A stretch of DNA of 64,000 bases from Paludibacteraceae bacterium (lineage in GTDB: Bacteria > Bacteroidota > Bacteroidia > Bacteroidales > Paludibacteraceae), in NCBI GenBank assembly GCA_017559505.1, contig JAFYSF010000008.1:1-64000 (forward strand), written 5' to 3'. The notes under the pieces were generated by a model. It did not search any database. It was not told where the DNA came from and worked only from the letters and a program-made list of their open reading frames with translations. Of the stretch, positions 51,327 to 60,291 are shown piece after piece (position 1 is the stretch's first letter; each line of letters starts with the position of its first letter). The translations under genes and the position numbers were made by a program.

Positions 51327-52277
51327 TTAGAATCCGATGTATAAGATAGTTATAGCTGATACTACCGAAATCACCACCCATAATATCACACCAAGCAAAA
51401 TTGGGCGGAAACCTACTTGTTTAAGACTTTGCCATGACAATCCCGAACCAATCAAAAATAAGGTGTAAATCATGCCATATCTCGCAATTCTCACTGTTTT
51501 TTCATACAACTCAGCGCCTTGCGGTATGTATGTCGCAATCACCATCGCAACTATATAAAGGAATATAAACCAAGGAATTGTAATTTTTCCCTTGCCTCCT
51601 TCCTCTTTGTTGTATTTGTTGTAGAAAACAGATATAATCAATGTTAACGGAATAATCCACAATGCTCTAATCAATTTCGTAGTAGTTGCAATTTGTAGTG
51701 CCAATTCACTCCTTTCTGCCGCAGCTCCTACTACCGACGATGTGTCGTGTATTGCAATAGCGCACCAATATCCAAATTCTGTGTCATTCATTCCCAATAG
51801 GTTGCCAAGTGGAGGAAATATAAACAACGCAATGGCATTCAACGCAAAAATAGTCCCAAGTGCCACGGTCATATCGTTGTCTTTTGCTTTAATCACAGGT
51901 GCAATTGCTGCAATCGCACTACCTCCGCATATAGCCGTACCGCCCGATACCAATGTGCGAGTACCTGCATTCACTTTTAGCAATTTACCAATCCACAAAC
52001 CCAACCCCATTGTCAGTGCAATAGAGAATATTGTAAACACAAATCCCGTTTTTCCCGCTTCCATCGCTTCTGTCAAGTTCATACCAAACCCCAATCCAAC
52101 AACCGATGCCTGAAGCAATATTTTTGTAAAAACTTTATTATGTTGTACAAAAGGATTTCCGACCGTAAACGCCACAATCAGACCACTTAACAATGCCGTA
52201 GCTGGTGTCAAAAATGGCACCAAAAACAACAAAATAACAAATATCGTTTCGCGTGTTTTTTGTGATAAATTGAGCAT
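51327..52277 (-). CDS. YeiH-family putative sulfate/anion exporter
   Basis: A 316-aa membrane protein with about ten helices. The UPF0324/YeiH markers are GLIVAFTVGNPF, GSAIAAIAPVIKAKDNDMTVALGTIFALN and GYWCAIAIHDTSSVVGAAAERSELAL. Relatives are described as sulfate exporters, but the substrate for this clade is uncertain. It is monocistronic; a TAACTTTG box lies at 52303-52310. Confidence 0.9.
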   Translation of the reverse strand: MLNLSQKTRETIFVILLFLVPFLTPATALLSGLIVAFTVGNPFVQHNKVFTKILLQASVVGLGFGMNLTEAMEAGKTGFVFTIFSIALTMGLGLWIGKLLKVNAGTRTLVSGGTAICGGSAIAAIAPVIKAKDNDMTVALGTIFALNAIALFIFPPLGNLLGMNDTEFGYWCAIAIHDTSSVVGAAAERSELALQIATTTKLIRALWIIPLTLIISVFYNKYNKEEGGKGKITIPWFIFLYIVAMVIATYIPQGAELYEKTVRIARYGMIYTLFLIGSGLSWQSLKQVGFRPILLGVILWVVISVVSAITILYIGF

Positions 52278-52302
52278 ATCAAGTTACATTATAAATAAAA
52301 TG

Positions 52303-52310
52303 CAAAGTTA
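52303..52310 (-). promoter_or_regulatory. YeiH-like gene -7 box
   Basis: TAACTTTG on the - strand, 25 bp upstream of the start; no clear -33 TTG. Confidence 0.5.
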
Positions 52311-52366
52311 ATAAAAAAAACTGAAAAGAGGCAGAAGTTTTTTGATAAAATTGTTACTGAAAAATA

Positions 52367-52394
52367 GTTAGGCATCCTAATTTGGATGCCTAAC
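52367..52394 (-). terminator. Terminator of the second T9SS-type protein gene
   Basis: GTTAGGCATCC (52367-52377) pairs perfectly with GGATGCCTAAC (52384-52394); T-runs lie on both sides. Confidence 0.9.
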
Positions 52395-52417
52395 CTTTTT
52401 TACTATACCTTGCAATA

Positions 52418-53359
52418 TCATTTGACAACTATTTTCGTGTGCGTATTACTGTTTTTTACCGTTACTATGTAGACACCTGCATTCAAATTACAATTGATTG
52501 ATTTACAACCCTCGTTTATCTTCTTCCTCATAACTCTTTTGCCCATAGCATTATAAATCTCAATCTTCTCATCTCTCTCAAAATCAACACGCAATGTTCT
52601 ATCTTGTGAGTTATAATACACACTTTCCTTCTTTTTAGGGAGATTAACATTAGTGCCTACTTCTGCATTGATATAGCAATCCTTCACTTCTCCATATCCC
52701 TTAATTGTATACTTTTGTTTGAAAACAACCTCTCCTTTTTCATCAAATGCGCAAATCATCTTAGGAATAGTACCTCCATCTATATCCACAATACTTGTTG
52801 TTGACCAACCTGTAGTAGCTCCATAGCGTTCATAAACAGTGGCAAAGTGAGGATCTCCTGCAACTTCTTGATAAATAATCTTTTTTAATGTGCCATAAAT
52901 TTCGTCTTCAAAGAACTCTATTTTTTTAACTACTAATTTAGAAAAATAATATTCTTTGTCTTTTATGTTAGATAGATTCAAATACTTAAGGTCCTCCAGG
53001 CTATTGTGCACATAAATGGTATCTCCTACTTCTACACCTAAATCGTATAGCAAAACCTCAACTCCATCATTATAGGCAAACACTTTTTCTTCCTTAACAT
53101 CTTCTCTAACCAAGGCTAATAACCTTCTGCTATTTAGATTTAAAGGATTAGCTTCCCAAAGTTTTTTATAAACAACGCCATCAACTATAGAATCTCCATC
53201 TATGATTTCAGTATATGTCTTATATTCATAAATATCATCACCATCGTCCCCATCACCATAAACCATATTCCATTTATACCCATTAACTACCATTGCTTGA
53301 TACGCCATAATATTTATAGCCATAGACATTAAAAACGCAAATAAAAATACTCGTTTCAT
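52418..53359 (-). CDS. Secreted protein with T9SS-like sorting tail
   Basis: A 313-aa exported protein with a signal peptide (about 1-19, ending INIMA). The body has a DGDSIVDGVVYKKLWEANP motif that recurs in Bacteroidota secreted proteins of unknown function. The last 70 residues (TLRVDFERDEKIEIYNAMGKRV...NLNAGVYIVTVKNSNTHTKIVVK) match the type A T9SS C-terminal domain (beta sandwich, 'YIVTV' strand). It starts with an ATGA overlap on the stop of a 7-codon upstream ORF that has a strong Shine-Dalgarno sequence. It has its own promoter and terminator. Confidence 0.8.
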   Translation of the reverse strand: MKRVFLFAFLMSMAINIMAYQAMVVNGYKWNMVYGDGDDGDDIYEYKTYTEIIDGDSIVDGVVYKKLWEANPLNLNSRRLLALVREDVKEEKVFAYNDGVEVLLYDLGVEVGDTIYVHNSLEDLKYLNLSNIKDKEYYFSKLVVKKIEFFEDEIYGTLKKIIYQEVAGDPHFATVYERYGATTGWSTTSIVDIDGGTIPKMICAFDEKGEVVFKQKYTIKGYGEVKDCYINAEVGTNVNLPKKKESVYYNSQDRTLRVDFERDEKIEIYNAMGKRVMRKKINEGCKSINCNLNAGVYIVTVKNSNTHTKIVVK

Positions 53360-53379
53360 AATAATTTTACTGGTTTCAT
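53356..53379 (-). CDS. 7-codon leader ORF with strong Shine-Dalgarno
   Basis: On the - strand AGGAGG at 53385-53390 is 5 nt before ATG 53379, which opens M-K-P-V-K-L-L and stops at TGA overlapping the ATG of the main gene (ATGA). It is probably a translational-coupling leader. Strong Shine-Dalgarno sites are rare in this window. Confidence 0.55.
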   Translation of the reverse strand: MKPVKLL

Positions 53380-53421
53380 AAAGACCTCCTTGTCTTTTTT
53401 AGGTTAAACATTTTGTCGATG

Positions 53422-53452
53422 CAAATATAATAAATTTTTCAGGCAAAAGCAA
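53422..53452 (-). promoter_or_regulatory. Promoter of the second T9SS-type protein gene
   Basis: TTG (53450-53452), 20 bp, TATATTTG (53422-53429) on the - strand. Confidence 0.78.
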
Positions 53453-53510
53453 GTTTTTTTAGCGAGAAATGATCAAAAATAATTAATGTAGAAAAAATAT
53501 GTATCACACT

Positions 53511-53540
53511 TTGTAAATTCTATATTTTTTATTACCTTTG
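53511..53540 (+). promoter_or_regulatory. smpB promoter
   Basis: TTG (53511-53513), 19 bp, TACCTTTG (53533-53540). The leader is about 15-20 nt. Confidence 0.8.
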
Positions 53541-53563
53541 TAGTTACGAAAAAAACGAAAATT

Positions 53564-54019
53564 ATGAAACCACAACAACAAGTAAATATCAAGAATAAAC
53601 GTGCGAGTTTCGACTATGAATTGGTCGAACGATTTACTGCGGGTATAGTGCTTTATGGTACTGAAATTAAGTCGATTCGCGAGGGCAAAGCGAGTCTTGT
53701 TGATACCTATTGCCAATTCTCAAATGGCGAATTATGGGTGCGTAATATGCAAATTTCTGCTTATCGACTTGGCTATTATTATAACCATGATGTCAAGCGC
53801 GAACGCAAACTTTTGCTCAACAAGCGCGAACTTCGCAAACTCGAAAAAGCCACCAAAGAGACCGGCTATACTATCGTGCCAACAAAACTTTTCACTAACG
53901 AAAAAGGTCTTGCTAAACTCGAAATAGCCCTCGCTCGTGGTAAAAAAGCCTACGACAAGCGCGAAACTCTCAAAGAAAAAGAAGACCGTCGCACAATGGA
54001 CCGCTTCTTAAAAATTTAA
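53564..54019 (+). CDS. smpB: SsrA-binding protein SmpB
   Basis: Binds tmRNA and brings it to stalled ribosomes. The 151-aa protein has the beta-barrel start [44 protein letters not shown] and a conserved [22 protein letters not shown] tail, which becomes helical in the decoding centre. The ATG at 53564 follows a good promoter. It is monocistronic; the region downstream is filled by two dispersed repeats. Confidence 0.97.
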   Translation: MKPQQQVNIKNKRASFDYELVERFTAGIVLYGTEIKSIREGKASLVDTYCQFSNGELWVRNMQISAYRLGYYYNHDVKRERKLLLNKRELRKLEKATKETGYTIVPTKLFTNEKGLAKLEIALARGKKAYDKRETLKEKEDRRTMDRFLKI

Positions 54020-54058
54020 TTTCAATAGTGGGCAGAAAAAACATTCTAAAATTATGAA

Positions 54059-54097
54059 CCGAAGGTCTTTGAGCCTTTAGACGAAAAAATTGTGAAT
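54059..54097 (+). repeat. 40-bp dispersed motif, copy 1
   Basis: CCGAAG..TTTGAGC.TTTAG..G.AAAAATTGTGAAT; second copy at 61346-61385. Both lie downstream of a gene and end in ATTGTGAAT. Confidence 0.6.
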
Positions 54098-54209
54098 ACC
54101 CACTCACAGTGTGTGTCCAACAATACAACATCCTTAACTTTTAGTAATCTTCAAGCAACCTTCATCATAGGATAACCTTACCTTCAGAATACCCACTCTC
54201 ATTGTGTAT
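54096..54209 (-). repeat. 115-bp dispersed element with palindromic ends, copy 2
   Basis: Reverse of the element at 18825-18939, roughly 85 percent alike by eye. End palindromes are at 54096-54116 and 54189-54209. It lies upstream of the esterase gene and covers the alternative TTG start at 54202. Confidence 0.85.
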
Positions 54210-54222
54210 TGCTTTTAAAAAT

Positions 54223-54987
54223 ATGAAAAAAACACTCCTCATTTTTGCTGTAATTTTCTTCGCAATCCAACTTATTGCGCAAGAAAATTATCTTTATAGC
54301 TCATTTTCTCATAATGGAAACACTCTCCCTTATCGCTATCTTGAGCCTCAAAATATCAAATCAAACAAAAAATATCCTGTCGTGCTTTTCCTTCATGGCG
54401 CAGGCGAGCGTGGCACCGACAATGAGGCTCAACTCCTTCATTGCTCTGGGCAGTTCCTAAATCCTGATGTTCGTGACAAATATCCGGCTTACGTATTTTT
54501 CCCTCAAGCTCCACAAGGTGCTTTTTGGTCTATACCTGACCGTCTTACCGAACTTTCACAAGCTATGTTTGCTGCTGTTGGCGAGCCAAGTTGGCAACTC
54601 CAAACCATCAAGGCTATGGTCGATTCTATAGCCCAACTCCCTAATGTTGACCCTCGTCGTATCTATATAATGGGCATCTCTATGGGTGCCATGGCTACCT
54701 ACGAGCTCTGTTGGCGCTATCCTTATCTATTTGCTGCTGCTATTCCTATTTGTGGCGGTGCCGATGTCAATCGTTTGGCCAATGCAGCACAAATTCCTTG
54801 GCGCATATATCATGGCGATGCTGACAAAGTCGTGCCTGTAACTTTTTCTCGCACAGCATATCGGACTCTTAAAAATGCGGGAGCTAAAATCGTTTATCGC
54901 GAATTTGCTGGATGCACTCACAACTCCTGGAATCCTGCTTTCAACGACCCCGACTTATTACCTTGGCTTTTTAGACAAAAAAAATAA
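54223..54987 (+). CDS. Esterase of the phospholipase/dienelactone-hydrolase type
   Basis: A 254-aa exported alpha/beta hydrolase with a signal peptide (about 1-18, ending LIAQ). It has VVLFLHGAGERGTDN (oxyanion), the nucleophile elbow YIMGISMGAMATYEL and the likely catalytic Asp/His in YHGDADKVVPV and FAGCTHNSWNPAF. This order fits the feruloyl-esterase/poly-hydroxybutyrate-depolymerase-like group that frees esters from plant polysaccharides. The frame opens at TTG 54202 but that lies in the dispersed repeat; ATG 54223 gives MKKTLLIFAVIFF. The substrate is inferred only. Confidence 0.85.
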   Translation: MKKTLLIFAVIFFAIQLIAQENYLYSSFSHNGNTLPYRYLEPQNIKSNKKYPVVLFLHGAGERGTDNEAQLLHCSGQFLNPDVRDKYPAYVFFPQAPQGAFWSIPDRLTELSQAMFAAVGEPSWQLQTIKAMVDSIAQLPNVDPRRIYIMGISMGAMATYELCWRYPYLFAAAIPICGGADVNRLANAAQIPWRIYHGDADKVVPVTFSRTAYRTLKNAGAKIVYREFAGCTHNSWNPAFNDPDLLPWLFRQKK

Positions 54988-55006
54988 TTAAAAGAAGTTG
55001 TTAATT

Positions 55007-55041
55007 CTCATTCCTCATTCCTCATTCCTCATTCCTCATTA
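55007..55041 (+). repeat. 7-bp tandem array, 5 units
   Basis: Five CTCATTC heptamers fill the bases right before the start at 55044, in place of a Shine-Dalgarno sequence. Confidence 0.9.
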
Positions 55042-55043
55042 TC

Positions 55044-56264
55044 ATGAAGCATCTATTATACATACTATTATCATTTTTGCCATTCTCTTTATTTGCCCAA
55101 ACTATAACGGGCATGGTTCTCGATGAGGATGGCGATCCGCTTCCTTATGCTTCTGTCTATGTACGTAATAACCCAATTAGTGGCACCATGACCGATCTAA
55201 ATGGGCGTTATATTCTCGACGTAGATTCTACTTCTGCGCTTAGTGATGAGGTTGTATTCTCTTTTATTGGTTATCGTACAGAAGAATTTCCTATAGCAAC
55301 TATAATTTCTGATTCTAATTTTGTTGTAACGCTTGTCGAACAGCCAATTATGCTCGAAGGTGCAACTGTAAAGGCGAAAATATCTCGTAAAGAAAGCACT
55401 AAACTCAAGCGCGAAGCTTTAGAAAAATTTGTAAATCAGATGGCTAAGGATTTTCCAGATCGTACAGCTCAGTATCCAATTTTTTCTATGTATAATGGCT
55501 CGCAAGATGCTCGTCAACTTATTCATCACGAGGTGGTAGGTACAATTTCAGAGTATCCAATTGATAATAAATATGGTGGCGATTCTGTTGCTCTTGTTGT
55601 GAAATCGGTCAAAGAATTTACTACAGAAGAGGCAAAAATAGCTTACGACAAGTTCAATGAAATAACAGATGACCGCCTTAATAGCAAAAAAAATAAGAAA
55701 AAGAAGGTGAAATTGTCTTATACAAAGCGCGATTTAGATGCTCAAGCTCTTCGTATGCACCGTTTCCTTTGGGGTGGACCTACTGGCTCGTTTATCGACA
55801 TGTTGAATACCAACAAGCCTGCAAAGTGGGACTATACTTTGATTGGCGATGATGCTGTGTTGACTTATACTGAAAAAGAAAATTATATGGGAATTGTCAA
55901 GGGCGAGCTTCAACTTCATTTTTATATTGACCCCGTAACTTTCCAAATCAATAAAATTGCTCAAAGTTTGTCTGGCGAATTGCACATTCCGTTTGGTTAT
56001 AAACTTAAGGATGACGAACTTGAGTTTATCAATGCTTTGCAATTTGGGCATGATACGCTCGATCGCTATCGTGTTCGTCATGCTTATGTTGATGTGCTTC
56101 GCAATGTCCTATTTCGCCGTACTCCTGATGGTAATGTAGTTGTTCGTGAAAAGAATCTTGAAGTGTGTGGTGATTTGATTGATACAAAGAAGAAAAAACT
56201 AACTTATAGTGCTGAAGCAAAGGCTATTGTTTCTGGTGCTCCAAAAGTAATAAAAAAAGATTAA
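55044..56264 (+). CDS. Carboxypeptidase-regulatory-like domain protein
   Basis: A 406-aa exported protein. A signal peptide (about 1-19, ending LFAQ) is followed by the CarboxypepD_reg-like plug (TGMVLDEDGDPLPYASVYVRNNPISGTMTDLNGRY, about 22-105). The remaining 300 residues resemble the outer-membrane DUF5686-type region but are shorter and carry no barrel end. Proteins of this kind in Bacteroidota are envelope proteins of unknown function. It ends 2 nt before the CstA-like gene, suggesting one transcript. Confidence 0.75.
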   Translation: MKHLLYILLSFLPFSLFAQTITGMVLDEDGDPLPYASVYVRNNPISGTMTDLNGRYILDVDSTSALSDEVVFSFIGYRTEEFPIATIISDSNFVVTLVEQPIMLEGATVKAKISRKESTKLKREALEKFVNQMAKDFPDRTAQYPIFSMYNGSQDARQLIHHEVVGTISEYPIDNKYGGDSVALVVKSVKEFTTEEAKIAYDKFNEITDDRLNSKKNKKKKVKLSYTKRDLDAQALRMHRFLWGGPTGSFIDMLNTNKPAKWDYTLIGDDAVLTYTEKENYMGIVKGELQLHFYIDPVTFQINKIAQSLSGELHIPFGYKLKDDELEFINALQFGHDTLDRYRVRHAYVDVLRNVLFRRTPDGNVVVREKNLEVCGDLIDTKKKKLTYSAEAKAIVSGAPKVIKKD

Positions 56265-56266
56265 GT

Positions 56267-57679
56267 ATGATAACTTTCATTCTCTCAATTGTTTTGCTTG
56301 TCTTGGGTTACATAGTATATGGTCGTGTTGTAGCCCGAATATTTGGTGCAGATGCCAATCGTTCAACGCCAGCTATTGCTAATCCCGATGGTGTTGACTA
56401 TGTTTCAATGCCTTGGTGGAAGATATTTTTGATTCAATTCCTTAATATAGCAGGGCTTGGACCTATTTTTGGCGCAATTATGGGTATGATGTTTGGTCCT
56501 TCTGCTTTTCTTTGGATTGTTTTTGGTTCTATTTTCGGTGGGGCAGTGCATGACTATCTTTCTGGTATGCTCTCTCTTCGTCGCAATGGCGCTTCGTTGC
56601 CTGAGTTGGTTGGCGAGCAATTAGGCTCTGGTGTCAAGCAGTTTATGCGCGCATTTTCGCTTTTGTTGATGGTGCTTGTTGGTGCTGTCTTCGTTAGTGG
56701 TCCTGCAGGTCTCTTAGCTGGTATGGTACAATCTATCTCTGTTACTTGGTGGATTGTTGTCATTTTTCTTTACTATATGCTTGCCACTCTGCTCCCTATC
56801 GACAAACTTATAGGTAAAATCTATCCTCTTTTTGGTTTTGCTCTTCTTTTTATGGCAATAGGTATTCTGATTTCTTTGTTTATCAACAAGGCTCCAATAC
56901 CCGAAATCACCTCTGGTCTTGCATCTCAACATCCTCAAGGTTACCCTATTTTCCCAATGATGTTTGTCTCTATTGCCTGTGGTGCAGTATCCGGCTTTCA
57001 TGCTACTCAGTCGCCTATGATGGCTCGTTGTATGACTAATGAACGCTATGGTCGTCCTTGTTTCTATGGCGCTATGATTGCCGAAGGCATTGTTGCTCTC
57101 ATTTGGGCTGCTGCGGCTTCCTCTTTCTTTGGTTCTGTTGGTGAATTGCAAGAGTACGTAGCTTCTTTACCTGCCACAGCAAATAAGGCTGCTGAGGTAG
57201 TTAATCTCATATCTAACACTTGGTTAGGAAAGTTTGGTGGTATGTTAGCCATATTAGGTGTGGTGGCTGCTCCTATCACTTCTGGCGATACAGCCCTTCG
57301 TTCTGCTCGCCTTATTGCTGCTGATTTTCTTCATCTCGACCAGAAGCCTATTCTCAAGCGACTTATGGTTGCTGTACCTCTTTTTGTAGGCACTTTTATT
57401 TTGTTGCAAATCAATTTTGATGTCATTTGGCGTTATTTTGCTTGGAGCAATCAAACCCTTTCTGTCTTTACTTTCTGGGCTTTGACAGTCTATCTCTATA
57501 AAGAAAAACGCAATTATTGGATAACTCTCCTTCCTGCTCTCTTTATGACTGCCGTTTGCTCAACCTATATAATGGTCGCACCCGAAGGCTTCGGACTCCC
57601 TCTTTTTATTGGTTACGCTACTGCAGCTTTGGTTTGTGTTATATTCATTCTGTTATTTATTCGATTTACAAAAAAATAG
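56267..57679 (+). CDS. CstA-family peptide/pyruvate permease
   Basis: A 470-aa membrane protein with about 13 helices. The CstA markers are VDYVSMPWWKIFLIQFLNIAGLGPIFGAIMGMMFGPSAFLWI, VSGFHATQSPMMARCM and AAPITSGDTALRSARLIAADFLHLDQ. CstA/YjiY members import peptides or pyruvate during carbon starvation. The Bacteroidota form is shorter than E. coli CstA (701 aa) because it lacks C-terminal parts. The substrate is uncertain. It begins 2 nt after the carboxypeptidase-reg-like gene. Confidence 0.93.
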   Translation: MITFILSIVLLVLGYIVYGRVVARIFGADANRSTPAIANPDGVDYVSMPWWKIFLIQFLNIAGLGPIFGAIMGMMFGPSAFLWIVFGSIFGGAVHDYLSGMLSLRRNGASLPELVGEQLGSGVKQFMRAFSLLLMVLVGAVFVSGPAGLLAGMVQSISVTWWIVVIFLYYMLATLLPIDKLIGKIYPLFGFALLFMAIGILISLFINKAPIPEITSGLASQHPQGYPIFPMMFVSIACGAVSGFHATQSPMMARCMTNERYGRPCFYGAMIAEGIVALIWAAAASSFFGSVGELQEYVASLPATANKAAEVVNLISNTWLGKFGGMLAILGVVAAPITSGDTALRSARLIAADFLHLDQKPILKRLMVAVPLFVGTFILLQINFDVIWRYFAWSNQTLSVFTFWALTVYLYKEKRNYWITLLPALFMTAVCSTYIMVAPEGFGLPLFIGYATAALVCVIFILLFIRFTKK

Positions 57680-57690
57680 GAGTAAGTACT

Positions 57691-57718
57691 CTTCATTCCT
57701 CATTCCTTATTCCTCATT
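57691..57718 (+). repeat. 7-bp tandem array, 4 units
   Basis: CTTCATT/CCTCATT heptamers end seven bases before the helicase start. Confidence 0.85.
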
Positions 57719-57724
57719 AAAAAT

Positions 57725-60193
57725 ATGTCTGTTTACGAAATAGCCGAAGAATTTATACAATTAACTAATTGTTCTGTTTTCCTTACTGGTAAAGCCGGTA
57801 CGGGCAAGACAACTATGCTTCGACAAATTCGTGAAGCTGCATTCAAGCAGACTGCTGTTGTTGCTCCTACTGGTGTGGCGGCTATCAACGCTGGGGGTAC
57901 TACTATTCATTCTTTCTTTCAACTTCCTTTCTCTCCTTTCATTCCAACTGTTGAGGCTAAAAAGTCGTTTATTGCTAAACAACAGGTTAATAATGTTCGT
58001 CGTAAAATCTATCGTGAACTTGAGCTTCTTATTATAGACGAGGTGTCAATGGTGCGTGCCGATGTGCTTGATGCTATCGATACTGTGTTGCGTCACTATC
58101 GTTTCCGTCCGAATGAGCCTTTTGGTGGTGTTCAGGTAGTTTTTATCGGTGATATGTATCAGTTGCCTCCTGTTTGTGTGGGTGAGGAGTGGGATTTGTT
58201 ACGTCGTTATTACGAAACTCCATATTTCTTTCATTCTCAAGTCATTCGTCAAGACCCTCCGATATATATCGAACTTGATAAGATTTTCCGTCAAAGCAAT
58301 CAGCAATTTATCAATTTGCTTAATGAAGTGCGTAATAATCAGCTTACTCCCGACACTTTCCGTCTGCTGAATCATTGTTATCAACCTGATTTTCGCAATG
58401 TCGATGAGTATATTACTCTTACTACGCATAACGCCTCAGCTGATGCTATAAATAATGACGAATTAGCCAAAATTGATGCTCCATACTATAAATTTATGGC
58501 GCATATCGACCGTGATTTTCCTGAGCGAATATTTCCTACCGAGATTGAACTCGTTCTCAAATTGGGTGCAAAGGTTATGTTTATTGCCAATGATATGGCA
58601 CAACCACGCCGTTATTATAACGGAAAAATTGGAGAAATCACCGAGATAAATAATAATGAAATTTGGGTTACTTGTGAAGGAGAGTCTGAGGCTATTAAGG
58701 TGTCGCTCGAGGTATGGGAAAATAAATCTTATACTATAGACCCAAAAACCAATCAAATAGAAGAAAAACTATTAGGTACATTCACTCAATATCCTTTGCG
58801 TTTGGCTTGGGCTATCACTATTCATAAAAGTCAAGGTCTTACTTTTGATAGGGTAGTGATTGATGCTGCGGCGGCATTTGCTTCGGGACAAGTCTATGTT
58901 GCTCTATCTCGATGTCGTTCGTTGGATGGAATTGTTTTGACTTCACAAATCAATCCTAATTCGCTTGCTGTTGACCCTCAAATTGTGCGTTATAGCGAAC
59001 AGCGTTTGCCTATTGTCGAACTTGAGCGTCAAGTCGAATTATTCAAATCTCGTTATAGCATTCAACTTCTTGCTAAGTTATTTAGCCTTGAGGATTTAAT
59101 GTCGCATACATTCAGTTTTGTTAATTACATCAAAACTGTTTTAGACGATTTCAATGAAGATACACCACCTTATTTGGATGAAGTGTTTACTCGTGTAAAT
59201 TCATTGTATGCTGTTGCTCAGCGTTTTGTCGCTCAACTTTTGTCTTTCAATCCTAAGTCCGATATTGTGCGTATTGCCGAAAGAGTAAAGGCTGCTGCAG
59301 GCTATTTTGTTCCTCAACTTGATGATTTATTGATTCTTATTGAGTCGTCGCCTGCTATAACTGAGAGTAAGGTCGAGGCTCAAGATTATATTGACCGTTT
59401 GCAAGCTATATTCGAAATTGCTTCGCAACTCCGACATGTTATAGATGGCATAGCCGATGATATTTCTGTAATTAACTATTTCGATGCGAAGCAGTCGTAT
59501 AAAGTTCCACCTTTCAAGGTGAAAGCCTATGTTGTTGAGCGAGAAGTGAAGATGTTAAAGACTGACCACCCTAAACTTTATAAAGCTCTTGCTAATTGGC
59601 GCAATGATTATTGCAAAGAGAATAATATTCCGGCATTTCAGATGTTTAGCAATGCTACTTTGGTCGAGGTTTCCAATCGTCTTCCGATTGAAATAGAGTC
59701 GCTTATCAAAATTAAAGGCTTTGGAAAAATAAAAATCCAACGTTTCGGTAAGGAGTGTGTTGATATTGTCCGAATTTACTGTCGTGAGAATGGTATTGAC
59801 GCTTCGGCTCAATCGGATATTGCATTTGAGTCAGAGGCTGAGTATGACGAAGAAAAGCCTAAAAAACGTAAACGTAAGGAAAAAGAAAAAGTCGAGAAAA
59901 TTCCATCTGAAGAGATAACGTTATCGCTTATTACTCAAGGAAAAACACTCCAAGATGTTGCTGATGAGCGAGATTTAACTATTGGAACAATTTATACTCA
60001 TTTGGCAAAATTGATTCATGCTAAAAAAATTGATATTGACCAATATGTCGATGCCGATTTGCTGAGTAGAGTAATGTCTATTCTAAACGAAACTCCCGAA
60101 ATTTCTAATTCCGAACTGTTTGGATTACTTGAGGGGGTAGCGACTTACGATGAACTTCGACTTATTCGAGCTTACCAATGTGCAAATTTATAG
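57725..60193 (+). CDS. PIF1-like SF1B helicase with HRDC and HTH domains
   Basis: An 822-aa DNA helicase. N-terminal motor: Walker A GKAGTGKTTMLRQ (about 21-34), VAPTGVAAINAGGTTIHSFF (Ia), LLIIDEVSMVRADV (II), FIGDMYQLPP (III), IFRQSN (IV), and AITIHKSQGLTFDRVVIDA plus YVALSRCRSLDGIVL (V/VI). The middle is helical. HRDC is near 610-690 (YKALANWRNDYCKENNIPAFQMFSNATLVEVSNRLPIEIESLIKIKGFGKIK). A winged HTH_40-like end follows (about 735-822). HRDC plus HTH_40 is the RecQ tail joined to a PIF1 motor, so it may handle G4 DNA or replication forks. Confidence 0.9.
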   Translation: MSVYEIAEEFIQLTNCSVFLTGKAGTGKTTMLRQIREAAFKQTAVVAPTGVAAINAGGTTIHSFFQLPFSPFIPTVEAKKSFIAKQQVNNVRRKIYRELELLIIDEVSMVRADVLDAIDTVLRHYRFRPNEPFGGVQVVFIGDMYQLPPVCVGEEWDLLRRYYETPYFFHSQVIRQDPPIYIELDKIFRQSNQQFINLLNEVRNNQLTPDTFRLLNHCYQPDFRNVDEYITLTTHNASADAINNDELAKIDAPYYKFMAHIDRDFPERIFPTEIELVLKLGAKVMFIANDMAQPRRYYNGKIGEITEINNNEIWVTCEGESEAIKVSLEVWENKSYTIDPKTNQIEEKLLGTFTQYPLRLAWAITIHKSQGLTFDRVVIDAAAAFASGQVYVALSRCRSLDGIVLTSQINPNSLAVDPQIVRYSEQRLPIVELERQVELFKSRYSIQLLAKLFSLEDLMSHTFSFVNYIKTVLDDFNEDTPPYLDEVFTRVNSLYAVAQRFVAQLLSFNPKSDIVRIAERVKAAAGYFVPQLDDLLILIESSPAITESKVEAQDYIDRLQAIFEIASQLRHVIDGIADDISVINYFDAKQSYKVPPFKVKAYVVEREVKMLKTDHPKLYKALANWRNDYCKENNIPAFQMFSNATLVEVSNRLPIEIESLIKIKGFGKIKIQRFGKECVDIVRIYCRENGIDASAQSDIAFESEAEYDEEKPKKRKRKEKEKVEKIPSEEITLSLITQGKTLQDVADERDLTIGTIYTHLAKLIHAKKIDIDQYVDADLLSRVMSILNETPEISNSELFGLLEGVATYDELRLIRAYQCANL

Positions 60194-60209
60194 AAGTCCC
60201 CTGTAATTT

Positions 60210-60239
60210 TTGTCATATCATAAAAAATTCGTACCTTTG
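60210..60239 (+). promoter_or_regulatory. Promoter of the coiled-coil protein gene
   Basis: TTG (60210-60212), 19 bp, TACCTTTG (60232-60239), about 50 bp before the ATG. Confidence 0.8.
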
Positions 60240-60291
60240 TCGTTGTAAAATTTTCAAATAATAATTACCCCAAATAATATTTTTATAAAAG

